Source: Cristatella mucedo (taxonomy: Eukaryota; Bryozoa; Phylactolaemata; Cristatellidae). From it: a stretch of DNA of 64,000 nucleotides. Of the stretch, positions 33,666 to 45,858 are shown in pieces. The notes under the pieces are model-generated. The model saw only the letters and a list, made by a program, of their open reading frames with translations. It searched no databases and was not told the origin of the DNA. A program made the position numbers and the translations under genes. The stretch covers positions 6,366,001-6,430,000 of the forward strand of contig WPIO01000016.1 of assembly GCA_009760855.2 (NCBI GenBank), in the 5' to 3' direction. Every line of letters starts with the position of its first letter. Position 1 is the first letter of the stretch.

Positions 33666-34044
33666 GCGAGGGCAGCGCACGCTTCCACCCCGCCGTGGCA
33701 GCGGCGAGTCTCAGAGGATTGCGGCCGTGCGCCGTTTAGCGCACCGCGACGAATCGAGTTCGGCGGCGGAGGCGCACTTCCGCTCTTGCGGCGCGAGGGC
33801 AGAGCGGAAGTGCTCGGCGCGCTCCTCGTTGCGACGATCGCTGGCGAGAGAATCGGCGCCGCACCGCCGCGCGGCGGCGCAGGCTGCACGGCGCCGGCGG
33901 TCAGCGAAAGCGCATCCAGTAGAAGGCGACTAGGTAGCTAGGCGACCGGTGGGCTCCTAACGCCGGTCGCTGTCACTGCTCGCTCGCGGTGCTCTGCGAA
34001 GCCCGTGGCCGGCCAGTGCGCGCCGCCGCCACCGCTCGCATTTT

Positions 34045-34046
<2 letters not shown>

Positions 34047-34106
<60 letters not shown>
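34047..34106. repeat. (CGG)n tract
   Basis: About 20 uninterrupted CGG units. Confidence 0.97.
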
Positions 34107-34730
34107 ACCGAGCTGGCTCGAGACCGCAATGGTGGCCGTGGTGATCGCTTCCGCAGGACGCAGCGTCGCTGCTGCCGCCTTCGCTGAATGGCGCAGCTGC
34201 CGTCTTCGAGAGCGGTAGAGCTTCGAAAATTCTCTCTCTCTCATTCTCTCTTTTTCTGATTTGAACAGTGCAGCAAGCGGCGCTCGAACGCCTTTCTTCT
34301 AGCCGCGCTGAGGCCTGTGGCTGTCGTCTGCTGCTGTCGTCTGCTGCTGCTGTGACCCTCATTTTACTCGCCGTCCTCGGCGCCTCGAAGCCTAGACAGC
34401 CAAGCCACGATTTAGCCTGCTCTCACGGCCTTTCTCGGTCCATCGCGCTCGTGCTGCTACGAGCGTTTTGCATACGCAAACGGGTGGTTGCGAAGTGCAA
34501 TGAGTGACGTACACGAGCGAAGCCGCGCCCACCCACGATGCTGTCTGCCGCGCAGGTCGCTGTTAAAAGATTGCGGCGGCGATTTGATCGTCGCTCAAAA
34601 TGTAAAAAAAACGTCCGCCTTATCGCTCGGGCGCGCTCAGGCGGCGCACTCCGAATTCGCGGGGTCCCCGTTGGTGCCGGCCAAGCGTGGAGTCACGAGG
34701 CCACTTTTAAAACCTTTTTTTCCGCCCCTG

Positions 34731-34850
34731 TTCAGACGTAACAGCTTCAGACGTAACAGCTTCAGACGTAACAGCTTCAGACGTAACAGCTTCAGACGTA
34801 ACAGCTTCAGACGTAACAGCTTCAGACGTAACAGCTTCAGACGCAACGGA
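34731..34850. repeat. 15-bp tandem repeat, about 8 units
   Basis: The unit TTCAGACGTAACAGC is repeated almost without change. In one frame it reads SFRRN repeatedly, but no gene context supports translation. Confidence 0.96.
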
Positions 34851-35900
34851 GCAGCTCGATAGCGCTGGCACCGCAGCGGTGCCGCCGCTGCCGCCGTCGA
34901 ACAGTCTAGGGGCAGGAGTGCTGTCTGTCTGTGGGGCGGGCGAGAATCCTTTCGCGTCATATCCGTCTGGAGCTTCCGGCTTCCGCTCTGGCTTCCGTAG
35001 CAGCTCTTCTGCTAGACTTCCCAGGGGCCTGCACGCAACAGTTTGTTATCGAGTGATGAAAAAAATCGTCCTCGATCCTCGTCCCCGTAAAACGCTACTA
35101 ATAGTCGAATTTATCGTCGGCTGCTGCCAAGCCTGTCCTTGACCCCGTTGGTAAAGGCGAGCGTCTGCTGAGCTTGACGCTCTGGCGTCCCGTGAAACAA
35201 AGCGTTTCTCGGAACGCGTCGCAGACACCTCTGCTTAGAGACGCAACGATTGCCCTTTACCTTTGCGGCGACTCAGCTGACGTCGCTGCCCGTTCTACGC
35301 GGTCTTCGTTGCAACGGCAGCTTCGCGCCAGCAATCTGCAAACCTATTTACCAGAGTAGGCTGGACCAATCTTTTGAACGCGGTCCCTTGGCGGCAGTGA
35401 CTAATATGTGACAGCTTGCCTTGAAAATGCTCACGCTGCGTCCACGTTGCACAGTGCACTTGCTATGTAAAAACCACATCTATGCTTACAAATAAACCGA
35501 TCCGGAAGTTTCTGCAATGCAGAGCTTATTCCGTTTCTTATTCGTTGCTCGCGTTAGACGAATGGTAGGCGCATCGCGCATCCGGTTCTGCCGACGCATG
35601 AAGAAACTCCTCGATGAGAACCCGAAAGAAACTCGACATGCGCGCGAAGCTTCCCGGTGCGCAGGCAGCAGCGCGGGCGCCCTCAGCGAGCGCACCCGGC
35701 AAGACGCACGGATACCCTAGCGCCGGAGACGCCTGCTGTGACATGTACATCTTGAAGTGCGGTTTACTTTCGTTGGCAATGCAGAAGTGCGCGCTCGGAA
35801 ATGCACGCGCGAGAAACGCACGACCAATCTCAAGGCTCCGTACGTTTTCTTGCGCAGCCGTGTGAGCGAGAGCGATATATATAGATATATAGATAGATAA

Positions 35901-35902
<2 letters not shown>

Positions 35903-35984
<82 letters not shown>
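35903..35984. repeat. (AG)n microsatellite
   Basis: About 41 AG units, preceded by a GATA/TATA-rich stretch. Confidence 0.98.
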
Positions 35985-35986
<2 letters not shown>

Positions 35987-37312
35987 CCACTGGCACGCGT
36001 TCCATTTCTCTTCCTTCGCTGAATGCGCATCCAGGTGCGGCTGCCATCGACTCTATTCATTCAGGCGGTCTGCGCAGCTTCCTAATCGTCCCGATCGCTA
36101 AATGATACTTCGCGAGCTGCCAGGTCTCGCGCGCCGCAGAGCCGCCGCGAGGCGAGGCGAGGCGAGGGGCGCAGCAGATCGCCGTCTCTCAACGGAGGTG
36201 CGGTCGCCTCGCTCGGCTACACAAAAGTCCCGATGCCGGCGCGGGCAGCCGCGCGCGCTGGCCTCCACGACTGCCGCGCGCGCGGTCGGCCGCGCCGTAC
36301 CGCTCAGTACCGGGGCGTTCGGTGCGCGGTCAGCGACCGAGAGATCGCACGTCCGGCGCACAACGGTCAGCGCCAAACCGGAATTGAGATGCCAGTCGCT
36401 TTTTCGGTACACGCGGCCGCCAGAGGTCGCTGGGTCGCAGCGAACAGTCAGACGCAGCATCTGCTACAAAATTGCTACGTCTCGGTCCTCCGGACACGCA
36501 GGGAAGTTGGTTGAGTGGCTGCCGCAACAGCCCCGCCCCTCACAGAAAGACCCGGCGGACGAGGCGCGGCTCAGGTGCCGTCAGCAGCGCCCGAGCCGCG
36601 GTCCTGCGCCGTATGGATGGCCGGCCTCTGGCGGGTTGGAACTCGCCGCCTGCCCCGGCGGAAGCCGGCTTACGCCTCCGCATCTACGCCGAGCGGCAAA
36701 GGGCAGTGAGCGTCAAGCGAATGGCGCGAATAGTGATTTAATGCGGACTTAATGCGCGTTCTATTTCGAGTCGACTCGCGGAGCTGACGAATGGCCGGAC
36801 GACGTTGCGCCGCAGCCAGGCTACGCGTCGCGAACTGCGTGCGTGACAGATATCCGTCGTGGCGAGTCGCACCGCAGCTGCGGCGCGTTTTAGCGCATTT
36901 TCCAACTGACGTAAAGCTCGACCTTCACTTGCCAGCCGAGTTCGCACCCACGCCCGGGTCACCATTCTCCGTCGCGCTATCGAACCTCCAGGCACTTCGC
37001 CTCCGCATTGATGTGCAAAGCTTGGCTCCGGGCCTCTGACCGAGTGAGTAATTGATGCGGGAAGCAGTGAGCGGCGCACATACCTCAGGCAGGCCTTATC
37101 GCCGTTCGAGGAACTTGTGAGATCAATCTAGCCGGAAGATGGCGCTTCGGAGGCGGCTTATCTGTGCCCGCCCGCCCACGAGTATGCGCCGCGCTGGAAG
37201 ATGTACCAAGCCGCAAGATTGATATATCTATCTCACTAATTTATTTCGAGACTCTCGGCGTTTTACGACCGACGATTGGTCAAATAATAGACCGACGGCG
37301 GCGTTAGCTTTC

Positions 37313-37450
37313 CCCTAACCATGTTATTCATTTTGTTTGTTTTTCAAGCATGATTTTACTTACTTACTATTCTATTGCGTATCACTTTGCAGCAGATGTA
37401 AAGCGCCTAGAGAGAGATTGAGTTCTCTGAGGGCGCTTTATCAAGTGCAA

Positions 37451-37490
<40 letters not shown>

Positions 37491-37491
37491 G
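37313..37491 (+). mobile_element. LINE-B 3' end
   Basis: Near-consensus tail ending in a long (ATT)n run. It shares the AAGCATGATTTTACTTAC variant with the fragment at 1-106. Confidence 0.85.
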
Positions 37492-39561
37492 CTCTTGGCA
37501 ATTGTCGCCTTCGCAACTTGGGCATTTGAACCGCGAGTGCCGCAGACGCCGCGCAGCCATGCAGCTTGTTCCGCCTTTTCACCGCTTGTCACTGCACGAT
37601 GGCGCCGGCGTAGCGCTCCGAGGCTGCAAAGCGAAAAGTTAGGTCAGCCGATCAAAGGTAGCCTGACTCAGTTTATATCGACTTTTAAGCGCCTCGACGA
37701 CTATGATCAGCGCTTGCTGTGGGCAATAAAGGATTTAGCCTGCTGCTGCTGCTGCCGCAGGACTCGAGCCCGCGATCGCGATCTGAAGCTCGCGAAACGC
37801 GCGCGCGCGGGCGGATATTCTTCGCAGGCATCTGCGACTGAGGCGTCCGCGAACTCTTTTAACGGCTCACGTGCAGCTCGCGCGACGCCCTACATGATTT
37901 GCAATGGGTGCCGACAGAGGCTTTTTGCAGAGCGACGAAACGCGAGCGATCCTTACACACGCTGGCGTTACATTGAAGAAAGCTGCTGGCGCTGCGCTTT
38001 TAGTGGATCGTTGCTAAATGCGCATAACTTGGCTGCTGCTGCGAATTAGTGGATACATTTTAAGGTTGCCCGATTTTAGTTAGCCAAGGTCGTTAACCAA
38101 AAGTGATTGAACACGGTATCGATCCTGATATTTTCAGCCAAGGTCAAGGTCAATGTTACTCACAAGTCAATTAATCGGTTAACCATTACGTCTGAGGTTT
38201 TCCCCGATTCTTCGTCACCATTTTTGGTGCGAACGCGTGTGCGGTCCGTAGAGCTTTGATGGATATGCAATTGCAAAGCCGTAGCACCGCACGTAAGCGC
38301 CGCGTCCTGGACGCTAGCCTGATAGGCTGAAGCTGGTTTGCCGCGTGACGTAGCCTCAGGGAACGTAAGCTACAGATCTCTCCGTGACAGTGGCTCCTGC
38401 CGATCGTACAGGACAGGCGGGAATTTCTAGAGAAATTATGAGCGCCGAATGTCATTAGTCGTTCAACGAGCCACGTTTCAAATGAAATAAGGATAGCAGC
38501 TACCCTGCGGGTAATACGTCGCACGCTGGCTGACCAAGTAAGCCGAGCTTCGAGGCAGCGCAGGCCGCACGATGTTGTCAATGTGCTTGTTGTCCACCGG
38601 AGACACGCTAACATTAATATATTAATATTAATAGTAATACTAATACAAATTTCTTTGCATCCTGAGAGAACTTCATCTATATTCAGGCTCATTATAACTC
38701 GCTGCAAGAGAAGCAATAGCCAATGGTTGATTAGATGCAAGGTATTGTGCTTAATCAGACGTGCAGAAGCACGCAATTATCATCTTAAAGCAAAGCGCAT
38801 GCAAAGCGCACAAAAGACTCGTTCATCCTGGTCGCTGGTTAGTGAGTCTCGCAGCTAGCAACTCTCACCATGCACATTTAAGGAAAGCGTAAAGGAAAAA
38901 TGCGGGTCCAGTGGGTTGCTATAAACAAGCGTGCTTCAAGAAAACGTCACTGCCCGCCGCTGCGATGGTGCGTTCGGGTGCCGCAGCGCGACTCTGCGAG
39001 CGCTCGCGCCAACCCAGCGCTTCCGCTTGACTTCCACCAGTGCCGCGGAAGCCAAGGCACGCTCATCAATCGGGCCGCTGTTGGTTAAGCGAGTGGAAAC
39101 CTCGGACGGGCGCTGCTGACAGCGAGCCGACTCTTCGGGTTTCGAAGAGCGAGCTGCCGGCGCGATCTGAGCTCGAGCCGGCGCCTTTACCGTTCCGTCT
39201 TCGCTCCGCTGCAGCGTGGCTTTCGGCCGCTCTTGCAGCGCAGCTTTCTCTCCTCCCCTCCTGGAGAGCATCTCCTGCGCTCTATCGGGCGATCGAATCG
39301 TCGCGCAGAGCAGACTGACCGCGTCTTGGCCACCCCTCTCTGCCTCATCTCGCAACGCACTGCCGGCTTTTCGTGCGGCCTCACTGAGAGTTTCTTCTTC
39401 AAATAAATGGAACGAAAGCGTCGACTGCTCGTCTACTTCGCGACCGCGGGCGTGCCGCGCGAGGCGTCGGATAGAGTGCGACTTACGATTGCGCGTCGCT
39501 ATTGGCGGCGAGCGAGAAAGATAGAGCGCGCGGCGACTAATACAATGCAGGAATCGTCGAG
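37492..39561. other. Region upstream of GAPR-1-like gene 1
   Basis: Contains a probable SINE-1 fragment at about 37700-37800 and no recognisable exon. The promoter of gene 1 should lie here, but no clear TATA box or other element was identified. Confidence 0.4.
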
Positions 39562-39793
39562 ATGGGCAAGGGAGACTTCGCCAAGGAGTGCCTAAAAGCG
39601 CACAATGGCTACCGGAAGCTGCACGGAGTGCCCAAGCTGAAGCTCTCGTCTGACCTGAGCAAGCACGCGCAGAAGTGGGCGGAACACCTGGTGGAGGTGG
39701 GGTCGCTGTCGCACAACGACTCGCTGTACAATGGCGACCGGTTGGGTGAGAATGTGGCCATGAAATGGTCCTCCGTGGAGCAGGATTACAAAG
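39562..39793 (+). CDS. GAPR-1-like 1, exon 1
   Basis: 77 codons plus one base, donor GTAGGC. It covers the segments that genes 2 and 3 split over two exons after the HNAYR motif, so this gene lacks that intron. It holds tetrad residues H51 and E63. Confidence 0.87.
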
Positions 39794-41326
39794 GTAGGCA
39801 CCGCCGCGCTGCGACGGACGCCTCCGCCCAGCTCAGGCGCGCGCCACGTCGCCGAATGGTACAGGCCTCTCGCAATGTGGCTAACGGCTTCTACGTTTAA
39901 GCCGAAGAATTTGTGCAGCAGTGGTACAGCGAGGTCAAGGACTACGATTTCTCATCGTCGAGTCAGACACTGAAGACTGGTAAGACATTCTGCACCTGAC
40001 ACTAAATGCTTTAACACATTACGCTTCCCTAAGTATTCCAGGTTTACTTTTTTTAATAGGATCGCGAAAATACAGTGCTACGTTAATTTGCTAAATCGCT
40101 TTTCCGCTTTTTATTCAATCAATACATTTAGGAATCAAGAGCTTTTCTTCAGCAATTTCCTTAAATGCAGCTAAAACTCCGATGCGTAGTAGCACCTAGA
40201 CACAGCTGCGCACTCGCGACATAATTTTGCTGAAGCTTCAGCCGGAAACGCAGCGAGGACTGTGAGGACTCGATAAGCACGCGTCCCCTCCCCCGTAAAT
40301 CGTGGTAAAACAGTCGCGAACGCGGCTGAGTTTTACGCAAGAAATCCCGAACGACCTCCATAATTCCCGATAGAAAGGGGACGGCCATTCTCGATAGCTG
40401 CTTCATCGTTTTTCCTTTGAAGTTCCGTGAAGCTTATTGGTCTCACAGAATAGTCGCAGTAGGCCGCCGAGATTACTTCAATTTAAGTGAGAACGAGAAA
40501 AAACGCACGCCGACTTAGGTAGAACTTAGGTCTTGGCGCAGCGGCGCGGCGCGGTGGCGCTCGCCCTCGCGCTCGATGACCCGAGGGTAGCCGGTTCGAG
40601 TTCCGCAGCGGGCACTTTCTGTATTGCTGCGCGCCGCCTGCAGCCGAGCGGGCGCGCAGAGGCTCTCCTTCCGCTTAATGAATGAGGCTTACGGATCAGC
40701 CGCCGACACGCGTGCTCGGATGTTGCTTCGCGGATTCTACTAAGCCGAGAATTTGGGCGAGGTGCGAGCGTTCTAGCGGAGACCCGCTAGAATGCGCTTT
40801 TCGGCAGTAGTGCTCAGGTTGAACCCCCGATAGGTCGATCCGCGAGAGCGGAGCGATATGCTTTGAATAGTGCGCTCCGCGCTCCGTCAAATTTCAATGC
40901 TTCGCAGGATAAGAGACGATTGCTCCGCCCGCGACTCCGAGTCTCGTAGGCGTTTCTTCGAATTTCTTCTCTTTAGGTCACTTTAGTCAGGTGGTCTGGA
41001 AGAGCAGCGCAGAGCTCGGCGTCGGCATGGCCAAGAAAGATGGCCGCTGGATCGTCGTCGCCAACTACAAGCCAGCTGGCAACTTTGTCGGTCACTACAA
41101 AGACAACGTCTTTCCCGCTTCTTCAAAGCCTGCAGGAGCAGCGCACAAGGACGGAAGCAGCAGCGACAGCGACAGTGACGACAATCGAGGCGCCAAAGGT
41201 CAGCGTCATCTGATCGCCTTTGTCAGCTTGCGCTTTCACCCCGAACCTCGCTCGACAGACGCCAAGCTAACCGCGGCGCTCGCACGGATCTCCGCACGCG
41301 CGCTCACCCTCGTCGACGCGGGCTGA
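39562..41326 (+). CDS. GAPR-1-like CAP-domain protein 1
   Basis: CAP superfamily protein of the Golgi-associated GAPR-1/GLIPR2 type, which has no signal peptide and associates with membranes through lipid and self-interaction. Exons: 39562-39793, 39902-39979 and 40977 to 41198 or 41326. The start MGKGDFAKECLKAHNGYR mirrors the short Met-Gly-Lys start of known GAPR-1 proteins. The CAP cavity tetrad is intact: H51, E63 (in LGENVA), E88 (in WYSEV) and H105 (in GHFSQVVW). After the domain (about 4-150) comes an acidic Ser/Asp-rich extension. It ends either at the stop at 41326 (219 residues) or by splicing at a GT at 41199. An acceptor ATGCAG just upstream of the ATG leaves room for a further 5' exon. 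Confidence 0.85.
39902..39979 (+). CDS. GAPR-1-like 1, exon 2
   Basis: Exactly 78 nt, phase 1 to 1, the same size and phase as the matching exon of gene 2 (52100-52177). It encodes EEFVQQWYSEVKDYDF with the third tetrad residue (Glu), then a Ser-rich loop. Confidence 0.87.
40530..40640 (+). mobile_element. Possible tRNA-derived SINE
   Basis: GGCGCAGCGGCGCGGCGCGG resembles an A-box region, and CCGGTTCGAGTTCCGCAGCGG is a B-box region. It lies in intron 2 of gene 1. No functional tRNA fold was confirmed. Confidence 0.45.
40813..40917 (+). repeat. 105-bp dispersed repeat, copy 1
   Basis: Contains ATAGGTCGATCCGCGAGAGCG and GTGCGCTCCGCGCTCCGTC. It recurs at 43850-43955 in the same orientation with scattered differences. 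This copy ends about 60 nt before exon 3 of gene 1. Confidence 0.88.
40977..41326 (+). CDS. GAPR-1-like 1, exon 3
   Basis: Strong acceptor TTCTTCTCTTTAG. It encodes GHFSQVVWKSSAELGVGMA and WIVVANYKPAGN, the last strands of the CAP fold, then PASSKPAGAAHKDG and SSSDSDSDD. The frame stays open to a stop at 41324-41326. A GT at 41199 would end the exon at 41198 in phase 1, which fits the acceptor at 46099 of gene 2. Confidence 0.75.
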
Positions 41327-41669
41327 CGGGTAATCGACCCACTGCGGTCAGAGGTCAGCGGTCGCGCAAAAGTCAGCATAGCTGGCGCTCCGGTGAGCGC
41401 GAGAGCGGCGGTGGCGGCTGCGCGCTGTCGGCTCTCGTCGGTCAAACGTGCGGTCGTCTCATCGCGACGCGCGTCTCGCGCGTCGTGGCTGCGGCGCGGC
41501 GATAATTGCGCCGCCGGGTCCGTTAAAGCGCCGCCGTAGAAGCGCAGCTTTTTCTTAAATTAATTTCAGCGCTCACTCGCTTACGAATACAGCCGGCCGT
41601 AGAAAGAAGTCTCCATTGTCAATACTCAATCGCCGCCAGCAAAGGCCGAGCGCAGCGAGTCGCATTGCT

Positions 41670-41716
41670 GCGGAGCGCCTTCTCAGAGAGCGCAGCTCTC
41701 TGAGAAGGCGCTCCGC
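41670..41716. repeat. Perfect 22-bp hairpin
   Basis: The left arm GCGGAGCGCCTTCTCAGAGAGC and the right arm are exact reverse complements with a 3-nt loop (GCA). No poly-T follows and it is not positioned as a known RNA. Confidence 0.95.
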
Positions 41717-43849
41717 TGTGGACGCTCAACGCTTGCATCTCCAAGTCCAAAAGACCGCAATCAAAGTGTGCAAATCCGATTCCGCAGGCTTTCGCGAATT
41801 TCTATTGTTTATCTCGGCGGCCTGACAGCTCTGCAAATGCGCTGCAGTTACAAGCGTGGGGGTGTGGCCTCCACTTCCGGTCAGAACTAGACCGCAAGCG
41901 AAGCACTCGCGACGGCTCCGGCCTCAGCCGACGCTCGGCGAATGCTCGGCAACGCACGAACCTTATAGTAGCGACGACTAGCGACGTATGGCGTTCATAC
42001 CTAAACGTGACCAGTTCGTATCCACAACGTTGATAAGTCTATTTGACAGCAGCGGAGTGTTGCAGGCGTTCAACCGCGGCCACGACATACACCAACGGCT
42101 CCGCGGCCTAGAGCTCTAATCGGCTCAAATGCCGCGGCCAACTCCGGAAACACAACTCGCTGCTCGTCCCGTGGAATCGGGTTTTAAGGGGGCCTCGACG
42201 GCCATGAACAGTCGCACACTCCGCTCATGGCCGTCGCAACTCGGGGACGGCGAAGAAGGCGAGCGTCAGTAATATAAATAAATCATAATCTGGCTGGCAC
42301 GGCTCGCGCCGCCGTTTCGCCCCTACGCGCGCGCATCGCCCAGGTCGTGGAGGTCGCGGTAGTCGAGGAGGTCGCGCAACGTGTGGGCGCAGTGCGGTGC
42401 GGAGCTTTAGGCGAGAGAGCTTTAGGCGCGACCTTCTTGCTGCCTTGACCTCTCGTTCCGAGACCTTTCACTCTGAGCTCTGCTACTTCCGGCGATGACG
42501 GCGACGGCTGACTCCATCGCCTTGCAAATCCGACGCCATCGCCGGCCTCTGCTCGCTGAATAGAGCTTGCCGGTGTCACGAACGAAGCTTATAGCGGGCG
42601 GTCCAAGCCGAAGGTCAAGGTCGCTCACAGCTTCGGATCGGGCTCGCGTATTTTGCGCGTCTCTCCCAGCGACTCGCTGATTGGCCGCTCCAGAGTTTAG
42701 GCGGTTGTTGTACTTTTTTTACGACACTCGGTCGACGCCCGCGCACAGCTCGCGGAGAACGCCAGCTGCGTCGCTTCGGAAGGCGAGCCTGAACGTCCGC
42801 TTGCCGTCAGCTGGTGGGAGGCCGTCCTGCTGCTGCTGCTGCTGGAAATCTGGCTGCTCTTTCTTAACGTAGAAAAAGAGGGGTGAACGAGACGAGGCGG
42901 AATGTTATTATTATTATAAAATATATTATCATTACGAGATGCGAAAGGTGGAAGATAGACATTCGCGGGCGGCGGCGGCGGCGTCTCCTTTGATCTCCGC
43001 TCGCCGCTCGCTGCCGTCGGAGGCAGATGCAAATGCTTGTGTCCGTGTCTCGGCGCTGCGATGCTGAGCGGAGCGGTCATCTCACTCAGTTGTTTGTCTG
43101 TCTTTCGTTCTCTGCGATAGATTCGCGCGCTGTGAGCGCCGTCTACGCACGCTGCTCTCTATTTGATCCGTTCGCGATTCGGTCATGGCCGTGGCTCGTA
43201 TCACGATGTAACGAGGTTCTAGAAATTCTACCGCCATCTTTAGCTACTGCGAGCACCGACATTAAGATAAGCTACCGAGCCTTGCAAATCCACGGGGCAG
43301 TGAAAAGAAAAAAACCCGCTGTCTAATTGGCTGCGTGTCCTTCTTTCTTTCGCTTTGCAGGGGTGGCACTTCAGCTCAGTGCTGCAAATCAAAGCGCTTA
43401 GTTGAGAGAGTCCGCCACATTAAACTATGGCCCCTTATTTGCCCGAGGCAGCAGTTTTTGAAAAAAAAGTCAAGCTTCTTGGCAGTAATCGGGGAATTAT
43501 TTATTGACAGCGACAGGCGAGTGATGGCGAGTGGGTTCAACTTTCATGAGACATTGAGCGACCTTGCTTGAGATAAGTCACGAGAGAGGGCGGCAACCCC
43601 CCTGACCGACCTGTACAGCGGGTTTTCTTCGAACCACACCACTGGGTGGTCCTTCTGTCCAGGATAGCGTGCGGATTTCAAAACTGCCCACTCCCGCTAG
43701 TGAAAGCTTTCGAGCGAAAAAGTATTGAATGCCGGAATTGTGTACAGCCGCAGTGGCAAGAGCGTCAATGCCATAACTACTTGCCAACGTTTCCGCACTG
43801 TCGCGACCAAAAGCGTCGTCGTTCTTTTATTTTTCACTAGCAGCGGCGA

Positions 43850-43955
43850 TCAGGTCGAACCGCTGATAGGTCGATCCGCGAGAGCGAAGCGATATACTTC
43901 AAATAGTGCGCTCCGCGCTCCGTCCAGTCTCAACGCTGCGCAGGATGTGAGAGAG
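43850..43955 (+). repeat. 105-bp dispersed repeat, copy 2
   Basis: Matches 40813-40917: CAGGTCGAACCGCTGATAGG then TCGATCCGCGAGAGCG and GCGCTCCGCGCTCCGTC. Confidence 0.88.
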
Positions 43956-44301
43956 CCATAGCAGCAGGATCGCCGGCCGTCGCCCTGAATGTCGGTCGGT
44001 TGGTCGGTCGGTCGAAAGTTCTCAGCGACTGTGAGTGCTCGCGGTAGCTCGCCGGAGACAGGCCAGGGGGATGGACTCTTAGAAAAGCTGCGCGCGCTCA
44101 AGTTGAGGGGTACGACGGACGAACCACGAGGAGCTCTCAGAACCTCAAGTCGCGACTGCCGCGCTCAGCGCTGGAAAGCTACTAGTGAAGCCTCAACAGC
44201 GATTCCATTAATTAGACACCGTATTTGCATTCCGCCAGAGCGCAGGCGAGATTACGGAGAGCCAGCCAGTGGCGCTGTCCGGTGGCCCGTCTGACCTAGC
44301 A

Positions 44302-44342
44302 GACAACGGACAGCTGCTCCGAAGGAGCTGCGGTCCGTTGTC
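44302..44342. repeat. Imperfect hairpin
   Basis: AGACAACGGAC pairs with GTCCGTTGTCT, and CTCC/GGAG close a GAA loop, with a mismatched middle. Confidence 0.8.
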
Positions 44343-45854
44343 TTGGCCGCAAGGCTATTCTTTGAACGCGGCGAAAGTAACTTTCAGTTGCACCGAGAGT
44401 GCAAATGCAAATGCTCTGTGGCAAGAAATAATATCTTGGAACCCTCTATCCCGCTTTGCAGTGCTAAACCCTCTTCGCCTTTGTTTTCCAGCAGTTGCAG
44501 CCTCTCAATTTGCAACCTCTTAGCGCGCTCCGCAGCCGTTTGTCCGCAGCCCCTTCGGCCGCAGCTCCGTTTCATTGCTCCGATTTATTAATAATCGGAA
44601 GGCTAAAATATTGCTCATAATTTTATATCGCGAGTGAAACGGGAACATTTCAAAAGGCCGCCATTACCGAGCCTACAGCATCGTCGTCAATCGTTACTTT
44701 CTAGCTAGCTGCGCTGAAAAAGCAACCGGTTTTGCGAACGTCGGTACAGCTAGTGAATATAAGTACTCATAAAATATCTCAACAAGTACTTGCGCGTATC
44801 TACGTTTAGTGTTCATGCGCGCTTCGCGCGCTAGCGCTCAAGTGGCTACCGAAATGAAGGTGCGGGTACTGACCAACCGACGCGCGTTGAAAACATCAAG
44901 TGAATCCTTGGCAGGTTGTCTCCAGCGACCGGTATTTCCTCTGCCTTTTCTCTATTAGGTCAATTTTAACGCCAGGATAAGTTGTCTTCGGATGAAACGC
45001 TCCTCTTGAAGGGGAGAGCTGATTTATGTCCCGCATTCGGCGAAGCACCACGTGCCCGCCGTGTAGAATTCAGCAGCGCGCTCGGTCCACCGCCGTTGTT
45101 TCGCTAGCGAGCAGCGCAGCTAAGCCCGCAAGCACCGCCGTAGCGCTCAAGGGCTCGCGACGAGCCAAAACATCCTTGAACTCGCACAGCGCCAAACATG
45201 GCGCCGCTGTCGATGAGGGACCGTCGAGCTGCCGTCGCGCCGAACCGGCAAACGAAGCGACAGGCGAGGGCCGAGGACGCACAGCGTAGTCCACGAAAAG
45301 TGGAGACAACCCACACAGCCTCCGCGGCCGCCTCGAGTGGGACGCCGACGGGTGGCTAGAATATTCCGCAGGCCTCCGTACGACCAGCCGCGCCGCGAGA
45401 GCGCGTCTCGACGGCTTGGGACATTGAATCGGAGACCTATGTTCTAGGCGCGTGCCTCCTACCCGCTCAGCGAATTCCAGGGGCAGCTGTATAAAATCGA
45501 CGCCTCAACAGCGCTGACTCGCGCCGACATAGGCGGTAGCAGCCCCCTTTTGAGCCGAGCGTATCGACGTACAATCTGCCTGGGTGCGGAGCGCCGCTTA
45601 AGCGTCGAATTGCGCGTTGCATTTCGCGACGTCATCGCGTACGCAGCAATGAACCACAGCGTAGGCAATTATGCCACGTCTGACGCTTGGCGGCGCGCCA
45701 GTACTTTCCCCGCGCCACCGCCGCCGGGTATCGGGGATTAGTCGTCGCGACCTTGGCAGGACGCGCGCAGCCAGCGTGACCGCGGCGCCGGCCCCCGCAA
45801 TTTTACACCGCGCGGCGTGAACGCGTTCGCCCGTTCGCTGGCTCATTACGCGGC

Positions 45855-45858
45855 ATGG
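45855..45858 (+). CDS. GAPR-1-like 2, 4-nt coding exon 1
   Basis: ATGG followed by donor GTAAGC. The surrounding CTCATTACGCGGCATGGG resembles the start of gene 3 (CTCATTCGCGGCATGGG), which supports it as a true shared first exon. Confidence 0.68.

Larger units (their letters stand above)
31861..37312. other. GC-rich, low-complexity intergenic
   Basis: Many overlapping open frames on both strands here come from high G+C and trinucleotide repeats. None shows a recognisable domain or a supported splice chain. The tracts and hairpin are listed separately. Confidence 0.5.
41327..45854. other. Between GAPR-1-like genes 1 and 2
   Basis: Holds two hairpins (41670-41716, 44302-44342), the second copy of the 105-bp repeat, and possible AATAAA signals near 42277. 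No convincing exon was found. Confidence 0.5.

Noticed and set aside
33573-33941. 122-residue plus-strand frame
   Set aside because: Arg/Ala-rich without motif, opposite another frame of the same length. Typical of GC-rich non-coding DNA.
36791-37039. 82-residue frame with a hydrophobic/proline C-terminal part
   Set aside because: No domain match recognised and no supported splice sites. GC-rich DNA gives such frames by chance.
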